Shown piece by piece: positions 9,941 through 20,182 of a stretch of 64,000 nt of DNA (position 1 is the first letter of the stretch; each line of letters starts with the position of its first letter). The notes beneath the pieces are model-generated. The model saw only the letters and a program-made list of their open reading frames with translations, made no database searches and was not told where the DNA came from. Position numbers and translations under genes: made by a program. The stretch spans positions 2,604,001 through 2,668,000 of the forward strand of contig NZ_CP012070.1 in NCBI RefSeq assembly GCF_001189535.1, in the 5' to 3' direction. This DNA comes from Arsenicicoccus sp. oral taxon 190. GTDB lineage: Bacteria > Actinomycetota > Actinomycetes > Actinomycetales > Dermatophilaceae.

Positions 9941-9963
9941 TTGACCGTCAAGGAGGGACTCCG

Positions 9964-10428
9964 ATGAGCACACCGAGCAACCCCGACCGCGAGGCGCGCC
10001 CGGTCCGCCACGAGGGTCCGTCCACGATGCAGTTCCACGGGGTCGGCGGCGAGCCGCTGGACCGCAACGCCGACCTCGAGCGCGGCCTCACCACCCAGGA
10101 CCAGGCCACCGTCGACGCGCTGCGTCCCGGCACGGCCCTGCTCGTGGTGCTGCGTGGGCCCAACACCGGCGCCCGCTTCCTCCTCGACGCCGACGAGGTC
10201 AGCGCGGGCCGGCACCCCGACAGCGACATCTTCCTCGACGACGTCACGGTCTCGCGGCGGCACGCGGTCTTCGTCCGCCTGGGCGACACCTTCGAGGTGC
10301 GCGACGTGGGCTCGCTCAACGGCACCTACGTCAACCGCGAGCGCACCGACGCCAGCCGCCTGCAGGCCGGCGACGAGGTCCAGATCGGCAAGTTCCGGCT
10401 CGTGTTCTACGCGCCCTCCACCCAGTGA
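9964..10428 (+). CDS. garA: FHA-domain regulator GarA/OdhI
   Basis: A 154-residue protein with a disordered N-terminal arm (about 1-55) and one FHA domain (about 57-150). The stretches SAGRHPDSDIF, DVTVSRRHA and GSLNGTYVNRE are nearly identical to GarA, which binds and inhibits 2-oxoglutarate dehydrogenase and switches on glutamate synthesis when unphosphorylated. GarA is phosphorylated in an ETTS motif. That motif is missing, but T43-T44 in GLTTQD occupies a similar place in the arm. The ATG at 9964 has a strong ribosome site; an upstream in-frame start at 9889 would run through the stem-loop. Confidence 0.92.
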   Translation: MSTPSNPDREARPVRHEGPSTMQFHGVGGEPLDRNADLERGLTTQDQATVDALRPGTALLVVLRGPNTGARFLLDADEVSAGRHPDSDIFLDDVTVSRRHAVFVRLGDTFEVRDVGSLNGTYVNRERTDASRLQAGDEVQIGKFRLVFYAPSTQ

Positions 10429-11135
10429 TGCCGGCCGGCGAGGACCGCTCGCCCCGGCGCACGTCGACCATCGGGTCCGTGGTCGCGGAGCTGTCCGCGG
10501 AGTTCCCCGACCTGACGATCAGCAAGGTCCGCTTCCTCGAGAGCAAGGGCCTGGTCACCCCCGAGCGGCGCCCCTCCGGCTACCGGGTCTTCTCCCACGA
10601 AGACGTCGAGCGCCTGCGCTACGTCCTGACCGCGCAGCGCGACCGGTTCTGGCCGTTGGAGGTCATCAAGGACGCCCTCGACGCCATCGACCGCGGGCTC
10701 ACCCCGGCCGGCCCGGTCGAGGCGCCGATGCCGACCGTCCCGGAGATCGCCGCGTCCGACGCCGTGGACTCGCTGCTGGCGCACCCCGGCACCACGCTGC
10801 GGCTCACCGCTCGCGAGCTGTGCCGCTCCGCCGGGATCGAGGCGGGCACCCTGGACGGCCTGCAGGGCTACGGCCTCGTGCGTCCCGACGACCTCGGGCA
10901 CTACGACGAGGACGACCTGGCGGTGGCGCGGGCCGCCGGCCAGCTCGCCGCCTTCGGCATCGAGGCTCGGCACCTGCGCGCCTTCCGCACCGCTGCCGAC
11001 CGCGAGCTCGCGCTGGTCGAGCAGGTGCGCGGGCCGGCGGCGCGCCGCAGCGGCGAGGACGACCCTACGGCCGCGATCCTCGGCGCCTGCCTGTCGCTGC
11101 ACGCCGCCCTGGTGCGTGGCGGTCTGACCCGCTGA
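10428..11135 (+). CDS. ftsR: MerR-family regulator FtsR
   Basis: A 235-residue MerR-type regulator. The winged HTH is at about residues 13-80 (ISKVRFLESKGLV, RPSGYRVFSHEDVERLRYVL). A second helical domain near 120-200 also resembles a MerR-like fold, as in Rv1828/FtsR, which controls ftsZ in corynebacteria. The start ATG overlaps the garA stop in TGATG, so the two are translationally coupled. A GTG one codon earlier is possible. The position directly after garA is diagnostic for this family. Confidence 0.88.
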   Translation: MPAGEDRSPRRTSTIGSVVAELSAEFPDLTISKVRFLESKGLVTPERRPSGYRVFSHEDVERLRYVLTAQRDRFWPLEVIKDALDAIDRGLTPAGPVEAPMPTVPEIAASDAVDSLLAHPGTTLRLTARELCRSAGIEAGTLDGLQGYGLVRPDDLGHYDEDDLAVARAAGQLAAFGIEARHLRAFRTAADRELALVEQVRGPAARRSGEDDPTAAILGACLSLHAALVRGGLTR

Positions 11136-11153
11136 CCGCACAGCCCCGCGCGC

Positions 11154-11159
11154 TAGGCT
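11154..11159 (+). promoter_or_regulatory. Leaderless -10 box of the DUF151 gene
   Basis: TAGGCT, 6 nt, then GTG at 11166. Confidence 0.55.
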
Positions 11160-11165
11160 GACCTG

Positions 11166-11675
11166 GTGAAGCCGCTAGACGTCCTCGGGGTCCGGGTCGA
11201 GATGCCGACCAACAAGCCGATCGTCCTGCTCAAGGAGAGCGGGGGGCGCCGCTACCTGCCGATCTGGGTGGGCGCGGCCGAGGCCACGGCCATCGCCTAC
11301 GCCCAGCAGGGGGTGCAGCCGCCGCGCCCGCTGACCCACGACCTCTTCGCGAGCACCATCACCGCGCTCGGGCGCAGCCTCACCCAGGTGCAGATCAGCG
11401 CCCTGCAGGACAGCTACTTCCGCGCCACCCTGGTCTTCGACGACGGCACCGAGGTCGACGCCCGGGCCTCCGACGCGATCGCGCTGGCGCTGCGGACCGC
11501 CACCGAGGTCGTCACCACCGAGGACCTCCTGGAGCAGGCCGGCGTCACCCTCGCCGACGAGGAGGGCGGCGAGGAGCAGGCCGACGAGCTCGAGCGGTTC
11601 CGCGAGTTCCTCGACCAGGTCACCCCCGAGGACTTCGAGGGCCACGAGGACGAGGGCCCCCACGAGTCCGTATGA
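11166..11675 (+). CDS. Bifunctional nuclease family protein (DUF151)
   Basis: A 169-residue protein with a DUF151 core over residues 1-125 (LPIWVGAAEATAIA, RPLTHDL and RASDAIALALR are the family landmarks) and a very acidic C-terminal tail. Plant relatives show DNase and RNase activity; bacterial roles are uncertain. It lies between the two MerR genes, as Rv1829 does. The GTG start follows the leaderless box. Confidence 0.88.
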   Translation: MKPLDVLGVRVEMPTNKPIVLLKESGGRRYLPIWVGAAEATAIAYAQQGVQPPRPLTHDLFASTITALGRSLTQVQISALQDSYFRATLVFDDGTEVDARASDAIALALRTATEVVTTEDLLEQAGVTLADEEGGEEQADELERFREFLDQVTPEDFEGHEDEGPHESV

Positions 11676-11884
11676 CGAGCCGCCGTGCGACGAGCGGGCG
11701 GTCCCGGCATACGGGTCTGGTGCTCCTGGGCGGGTTTGTCCTGGTGAGGGCCCGACACGCGAGACCGCGGCGAGGCCCGGGTGATTGACGACCCCCCAGG
11801 GGGGACGTACCGTCGAGACGGAGCCTGACCGGACCGCGACCAGCGGGGACCCGAGAGCGGGCGCGAGCGCGCAGGGGAGGGGCC

Positions 11885-12463
<579 letters not shown>

Positions 12464-12481
12464 CCGGACCCACCGCCCTGC

Positions 12482-12487
12482 TAGGGT
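12482..12487 (+). promoter_or_regulatory. Promoter -10 of the gcvP leader
   Basis: TAGGGT would place the RNA start near 12494, just before the first paired base of the glycine riboswitch. Confidence 0.5.
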
Positions 12488-12504
12488 GAGCCTGCTGATC
12501 ACCT

Positions 12505-12625
12505 CACGCGGGAGAGCTCCCGCGACGTGAGGTCGTCCCGGTCGCGACGGCGCGGGGGACCGAGCGTCGGCGGGGCGCCGAAGGGGCAACATCCCCGGAA
12601 CCTCTCAGGCACCAGGACCGCGTGG
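12505..12625 (+). ncRNA. Glycine riboswitch (one aptamer)
   Basis: The core elements are in order: GGGAGAGC (from 12510), GCGCCGAAGGGGCAAC (near 12574-12590), CCTCTCAGGCACCAGGACCG (12601-12620). CACGCGG (12505) and CCGCGTG (12618) can close P1. Only one set of core motifs is visible, whereas glycine riboswitches are usually tandem. It sits 100 bp before gcvP, the expected target, and such switches turn on glycine cleavage when glycine is high. Confidence 0.9.
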
Positions 12626-12727
12626 GCAGGCACCTTGGAGGCGCGTCACCGTGGCGCCGACTGGCGGGGACGGCTGCACCGAGCGGTGCGGCCGGCTCGC
12701 CACCCGTCCTGCCCCGAGGAGCCTGCC

Positions 12728-15598
<2,871 letters not shown>

Positions 15599-15610
<12 letters not shown>

Positions 15611-15801
15611 CGACGGCGCGAGGACACGAGCGACGCAGGAGCGAGGCCCGGAGCGCGGAGGAAGTCCGACCAGAGGGTTCGAGGACTGACGACGGCGCGA
15701 GGACACGAGCGACGCAGGAGCGAGGCCCGGAGCGCGGAGGAAGTCCGACCAGAGGGTTCGAGGACTGACGACGGCGCGAGGACACGAGCGACGCAGGAGC
15801 G
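15599..15801 (+). repeat. 79-bp tandem repeat over the gcvP stop
   Basis: Units begin at 15599, 15678 and 15757, each opening TTCGAGGACTGA. The first two units look identical over 79 bp; the third runs about 44 bp before turning into the terminator. The first unit holds the last gcvP codons (Phe-Glu-Asp-stop), and the later units repeat that stop in other frames. Confidence 0.9.
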
Positions 15802-15824
15802 GGGCCGGGGATCCGGCCCCGCTC
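15797..15824 (+). terminator. gcvP terminator hairpin
   Basis: GAGCGGGGCCGG (15797-15808) pairs with CCGGCCCCGCTC (15813-15824) around GGAT. It sits after the truncated third repeat unit. The 170 bp from here to the AraC gene show nothing else. Confidence 0.75.
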
Positions 15825-15998
15825 GCGTGTCTCTGGGTGGTGTTGGTCTGGGGTTGTGTCCCCGGTCTTGGCGTGCAGTGCCGGTCTGGGGCTGCAGCTG
15901 GAGACCGGGGATGGCCAGGTAGACGGGGGACGGGCGCGGAGACGGGGAATGGCAGGAGCGGGGCGGGGAGCCCGAAAAACCTACCGCCGGTAGGGGTG

Positions 15999-16886
15999 TC
16001 AGTCGCGGACGGGGTGGCCGGCTCGGTAGGCGCTCGGTGCGATCCCGACGAATCGCGTGAACTCCCGCGCGAGGTGCGCCTGGTCGAAGAACCCTAGCCG
16101 GGCGGCGAGGTCGGCCAGCGTCTCCTCGGTGCGCCGGTCGAGGGCGTGGACGGCGTCCTGCAGGCGGTACCGCGTGATCGCCTGCTTGGGGCTCACCCCG
16201 ACGAATCGGCGGAACAGCCGTTGCAGGGTGCGTTCGGTCGGCCCGCTCACCGCGCCGAGCGCGGCCACGGTGGTGAGGCCGTCGTCCTCGGCGATCCGCG
16301 CGACCAGGTCGCGAGCCTCGGCCCACGCCGGGTCCACCCGGTCCAGCAGCGGCGCCAGAGCCGCCTCGGCCGTATGCCGGAAGGCCGCGGGGTCACCGTC
16401 GTCGCGCACACCGGCATACGCGGCGACGACCATGGGGGGCAGCAGGTCCGTGGCCAGGACCGTGCGGTCGGTGAGGGCCGCAGCGGGGACGTCGGTGACG
16501 GCCGCCAGGGCGCCGGGATGGAACTTCGTCCCGAGGACGAAGCCCCGCCCCACCACGTCGACGTCGAACCGCCGCGTCGGGACGCCGGTGACCACGACGG
16601 CGTCATACGGCACGCCCGGCCGACCCGACCCCACCTCTCGGGTGAGGTTGTGGGAGAGGTTGGGGACCAGCGAGCTGGGGAAGCTGGTGCGCTCCGGCAG
16701 GTGCCACGAGAGCACCCAGTGCCGCTCGACGAGAACGGCCAGCGCCGGCCCGGGCGGGAGCGCCACCGGCGGAGCCACCGCGTCCTGGCGCGCCGGGTGC
16801 AGGACGACCCCCGGCGGGCGGGGCGGGCCGTCCCGTGTCGGGTCCGTCCAAGACGTCACGTAGCGATCCTGCCAGGCTGCCGTCAT
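15999..16886 (-). CDS. AraC-family regulator with DUF6597-like sensor
   Basis: About 295 residues. The N-terminal ~150 residues look like the DUF6597 cupin-type sensor (ALAVLVERHWVLSW, VPNLSHNL). The C-terminal AraC domain has two HTHs, the second ending in FDQAHLAREFTRFVGIAPSAYR. The start is uncertain: ATG at 16886 (used here), ATG at 16892 or GTG at 16859. The first two overlap the start codon of the divergent DUF3224 gene, which suggests regulation of that neighbour. Confidence 0.82.
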   Translation of the reverse strand: MTAAWQDRYVTSWTDPTRDGPPRPPGVVLHPARQDAVAPPVALPPGPALAVLVERHWVLSWHLPERTSFPSSLVPNLSHNLTREVGSGRPGVPYDAVVVTGVPTRRFDVDVVGRGFVLGTKFHPGALAAVTDVPAAALTDRTVLATDLLPPMVVAAYAGVRDDGDPAAFRHTAEAALAPLLDRVDPAWAEARDLVARIAEDDGLTTVAALGAVSGPTERTLQRLFRRFVGVSPKQAITRYRLQDAVHALDRRTEETLADLAARLGFFDQAHLAREFTRFVGIAPSAYRAGHPVRD

Positions 16887-17301
16887 GGACATGACACAGA
16901 TCATTGGAGAGTTCACCGTGGCCTCGGTGCAGCCGGTCGACTGGGCGCCGGAGGTGACGACGGCGCTGCCGACCGGGCACGCGCACATGGTCAAGGAGTT
17001 CACGGGCGCGATCGAGGGGCGGTCGATCACGCAGTTCGTCTTCGCCTTCGACGCCGAGACGACGACCGGCAGCTATGTGGCGATGGAGTCCTTCGAGGGG
17101 CGCATCGGGAAGCGGACCGGGACGGTGAACTTCTGGCACGCGGCGACCACGATCGACGGCGCGGACCGGCAGGACCCGCAGGGCACGATCGTGCCCCGGT
17201 CGGGGACCGGCGATCTCGCAGACCTGACGGGGAGCGTCGACATCCGCATCGACGCCGATGGCACCCACCACCTGGTGATCACGCCGAGCCCACAGCGCTG
17301 A
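16885..17301 (+). CDS. DUF3224 domain protein
   Basis: A 138-residue protein covered by the DUF3224 domain, a small beta-barrel related in fold to allene oxide cyclases and dirigent proteins. Landmarks are the VKEFTGAIEG stretch, the repeated short strands and the terminal HHLVITP. ATG at 16885 or 16891 could be the start. No signal peptide. It is divergent from, and overlaps by a base or more, the AraC regulator. A ligand-binding role is family inference. Confidence 0.78.
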   Translation: MDMTQIIGEFTVASVQPVDWAPEVTTALPTGHAHMVKEFTGAIEGRSITQFVFAFDAETTTGSYVAMESFEGRIGKRTGTVNFWHAATTIDGADRQDPQGTIVPRSGTGDLADLTGSVDIRIDADGTHHLVITPSPQR

Positions 17302-17367
17302 GCCACCGCGGTGCTCGGGGCTCGACGCCCGGGGGTTACCCGCGTGCGCCGGGCCGTCGCCGCTGGC

Positions 17368-17373
17368 TAGGGT
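17368..17373 (+). promoter_or_regulatory. Leaderless -10 box of the double acetyltransferase
   Basis: TAGGGT, 6 nt, then ATG at 17380. Confidence 0.6.
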
Positions 17374-17379
17374 CGGTGG

Positions 17380-18552
17380 ATGCACTCTGTCTGGCCGCAG
17401 CGCTACGCCGACCTGCTCCTGCGCGACGCGACGCCGAGCGACGTGGACGGGATGCTGCTCTGGCGCAACGATCCTCGCGTCAACGAGTGGATGATGCGCA
17501 CCTCGGTCGACCCCGTGGACTTCCGTCAGGAGTGGCTGGGGGCGCCGACCAGCGACACCAACCACTCGTGCGTCGTCGAGCTCGACGGCGAGGTGGTGGC
17601 GATGGGCTTCCTGGAGATCGTCGACCACGGCGCGCACCCTGAGACGCCGAGCGGCGTCGAGGGGCTGATCGGCTACATCGTCCGGCCGGATCGCGCCGGG
17701 AAGGGCATTGCCAGCCGACTGACCCGGGGACTGGTGGCGGCAGCCTTCGACGACCTGGGGCTGCGGCGGGTCAAGGCCTTCTGCAACCGCGACAACCCCG
17801 CCTCCGCGCGGGTCCTGGAGAAGGCTCGTCTCCGGCGAGAGGAGCACGGCGTCGAGGACTCCTGGCACGCCGAGCACGGCTGGGTCGACGGGTATGGCTA
17901 CGCGATCCTGGCGGAGGAGTGGCACGGAGAGGCCCGCGGCCTGCCCGAGATCCGGGACGCCTCGGCGCGCGTCGAACTGCGGCGGCCCCTCCCACCAGCG
18001 GTGGCGTGGGAGACGGGGGAGCGGCATACGGCCCGGCTCGTCGTCGGCGACGCGACCGAGGACGACGTCGCGCAGATGCTGCGCTATCGCAACCTGCCCG
18101 AGGTCGGGCGCTGGACGCTGCGCGCGCAGGTGGAGCCGGAGGCCTTCCGCCGGGCGTGGCTGGAGCCGGGGGAGGGCGACCGGTCCTTCGTGGCCAGGCT
18201 GCGCGGCAGGGTCGTCGGGAGCTGCACGGTCGAGGTGCGGGACGGCAGCGGCCAACCAGGCGGGCCCGTGCAGGGCTGCGAGGCGGAGATCGGCTACATC
18301 CTCGACCCGGCCTTCCATGGGCAGGGCTACGGCCGCGAGATCGCCGCGGCCGGGCTCGACCGGTGCTTCCGCGAGCTCGGGGTGCGGCGCGCCACAGCCG
18401 GTCTGTATGCCGACAACCTGGCCTCCGCGCGCCTCCTGTCCGGCCTCGGGCTGCGCCTGGAGCAGTACGGCGTCCGCGACTCCTGGCATCCCGACCACGG
18501 GTGGGTCGACGGCGCGACGTACGGCCTGCTGGCCCGGGAGTGGCGCTCGTGA
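17380..18552 (+). CDS. Two-domain GNAT acetyltransferase (RimJ/RimL type)
   Basis: A 390-residue protein made of two RimJ/RimL-like acetyltransferase domains, about 8-185 and 215-388. Both carry the same landmarks: LRYRN/LWRND at the front, an acetyl-CoA loop (RAGKGIA and HGQGYGRE), an N-x3-ASARxL helix, and the ending DSWHxxHGWVDG. The close internal similarity points to a tandem duplication and fusion. The target (a small molecule or a protein N-terminus) is not known. The DUF3626 fusion gene follows after 31 bp. Confidence 0.85.
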   Translation: MHSVWPQRYADLLLRDATPSDVDGMLLWRNDPRVNEWMMRTSVDPVDFRQEWLGAPTSDTNHSCVVELDGEVVAMGFLEIVDHGAHPETPSGVEGLIGYIVRPDRAGKGIASRLTRGLVAAAFDDLGLRRVKAFCNRDNPASARVLEKARLRREEHGVEDSWHAEHGWVDGYGYAILAEEWHGEARGLPEIRDASARVELRRPLPPAVAWETGERHTARLVVGDATEDDVAQMLRYRNLPEVGRWTLRAQVEPEAFRRAWLEPGEGDRSFVARLRGRVVGSCTVEVRDGSGQPGGPVQGCEAEIGYILDPAFHGQGYGREIAAAGLDRCFRELGVRRATAGLYADNLASARLLSGLGLRLEQYGVRDSWHPDHGWVDGATYGLLAREWRS

Positions 18553-18583
18553 CCGCGCCGCACGGTCGTCGCCGAGGACCGCT

Positions 18584-20137
18584 GTGACGGGGGCGAGCCG
18601 GTGGGCGCGCGCCGCCGTGACGCACGTCGCGGGGCTGAGCAGCGGTCCCCCGCTGGACCGTTCGCTGCGGATCACGCTCAACTTCCACCCGGACCGCGGG
18701 CCGGTCGGCGACACCGTGGTGGACCGCCTGGCGCGAGAAGGCATCTACCGCAACCAGTTCGAGACCGGCACCAGCAACGGTGGTCTCACTGCTCACGTGG
18801 GTGGTGACCGGTTCCGTTGCGAGGCAGGGATCTTCGGGAGCGCGTATGACGACGCGCCCGCCTCCGAGCGTCCCCGGTACGGCGCGCTCAACCACCGCCG
18901 TCGCGGGGTCGGCGGGGCGGTCCGCTTCGGGTCGTCGCACCTGCGGCTCGCCGAGCACGTCCTGGACCGGGCCACCTTCTGCTTCCCGGACTCGTTCCGG
19001 GAGCCCAGCGACTTCGGCACCGCCCGACGGTTTGCCCTGCTGCCGCTCGCGGACGCCTTCGACAGCGTCGTGGCGCAGTGCCGCTCGGAGCAGGAGGAGG
19101 CTGAGCAGGGTGGGATCCTCGACGACTACGTCGAGGCTCACGTGCACGGCGTCGTGGCCCTGGCGGAGGACGTCGAGGCGGTGGTGCTCGACCCGGCATA
19201 CCGGGGCACCGAGGTCGAGGAGTCGGCCATGGGGCTCGGGGTCCCGGTCGAGTGGCACGAGGGCCGGGTTCTCACCCTCTCCGAGCTGGAACGCCGCCGG
19301 TCGTACCGGGACCCGGACGCGACGGCCGTGGGGCGAGCGATCGCGCGGGACGGCCTCCTCGACGCGGCGATCATCGGCGCGGCGGCGCGCACCGGCCGGC
19401 ACCACCCGCAGAGCATCAAGCAGCTGTGGCACCTGACGGCGCGGTTCGGGCGCCCGACACACGACTGGCTGACGACGACCCACGACTGGGGCACCTCGAT
19501 CGACCACGGGCACCTCGCCGAGCAGCGCGCCCGCGCGGCGGCCCAGGGAGGCGTCAGCCTGCGTCACCTGCTGCTCGAGGTGCTCGCCTACCCGAGCGAC
19601 GAGGCGCAGGCCCTGGGGCGTCGCGGTCGTGCGGTGGTGGCGTGGCACGCGGATGGTTCCGTGGAGATCAGCGACGACGGGCGGGGGACCGACACGCGTC
19701 GCGACGACGCGGGACGGGTCGTGCGCAAGCCCGTGATGGCCACGCCGGACGTGCGGTTCGTCGACCCCGAGCAGGCGCCACGGCTCGCGGACGGTCTGCC
19801 GCGGGCGGGGATGTCGTCGGTGTCGGCCGTGTCGCGGTGGCTGGTGCACACCAACCGTCGAGGTGATGGGACGTGGTCGCAGCGCTACGACCACGGGGCG
19901 CCGACGACCCTGCTGACCGAGGTGGACGACCCGTCCCCGCACGGCCCGCCAGGCTCGGTGACCGGGACCAGCGTGAGATTCCTGCCGGACCCGACCTACG
20001 TCCAGCACGTCGCCTCGGACCGTCACGCCCTGGACGCTCACGCCCTGGACGCTCACGCCCTGGACGCTCACGTCCTGGACCTTCGCGCCCTGGGTCCGCA
20101 GACGTGGCTCGACGTCGTCCTGCACGACCAGCGCTGA
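18584..20137 (+). CDS. DUF3626 protein fused to a GyrB-like ATPase domain
   Basis: 517 residues in one uninterrupted frame. Residues about 25-310 match DUF3626: LRITLNFHPDR, an N-Q-F-E-T-G-T-S-N-G-G-L-T-A motif, PRYGALNHR, RFGSSHLRL, ending KQLWHLTARFG. From about 325 the protein becomes a GyrB/ParE-like GHKL domain: LLLEVLAYPSDEA for EVVDN-x-x-DEA, DDGRGTDT for the ATP-lid glycines, a shortened lid region, WSQRYDHG and GTSVRFLPDP. The Mg-binding Asn of the N-box is replaced (AYPSDEA), so ATP hydrolysis may be lost. I see no in-frame ATG or GTG that would let the second domain start alone. GTG at 18584 is used; GTG at 18617 is an alternative. Function unknown. Confidence 0.75.
   Translation: MTGASRWARAAVTHVAGLSSGPPLDRSLRITLNFHPDRGPVGDTVVDRLAREGIYRNQFETGTSNGGLTAHVGGDRFRCEAGIFGSAYDDAPASERPRYGALNHRRRGVGGAVRFGSSHLRLAEHVLDRATFCFPDSFREPSDFGTARRFALLPLADAFDSVVAQCRSEQEEAEQGGILDDYVEAHVHGVVALAEDVEAVVLDPAYRGTEVEESAMGLGVPVEWHEGRVLTLSELERRRSYRDPDATAVGRAIARDGLLDAAIIGAAARTGRHHPQSIKQLWHLTARFGRPTHDWLTTTHDWGTSIDHGHLAEQRARAAAQGGVSLRHLLLEVLAYPSDEAQALGRRGRAVVAWHADGSVEISDDGRGTDTRRDDAGRVVRKPVMATPDVRFVDPEQAPRLADGLPRAGMSSVSAVSRWLVHTNRRGDGTWSQRYDHGAPTTLLTEVDDPSPHGPPGSVTGTSVRFLPDPTYVQHVASDRHALDAHALDAHALDAHVLDLRALGPQTWLDVVLHDQR
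20018..20092 (+). repeat. Five 15-bp tandem units in the fusion gene
   Basis: Five units of 15 bp (consensus GACGCTCACGCCCTG) encode D-R/A/L-H/R-A/V-L repeats near the C-terminus. The two middle units are identical at the base level, so the expansion is recent. Confidence 0.85.
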
Positions 20138-20182
20138 CCGGACCGGGCGACCGGACCACGCCAGCTCGGCGCCCTCCTCGAC

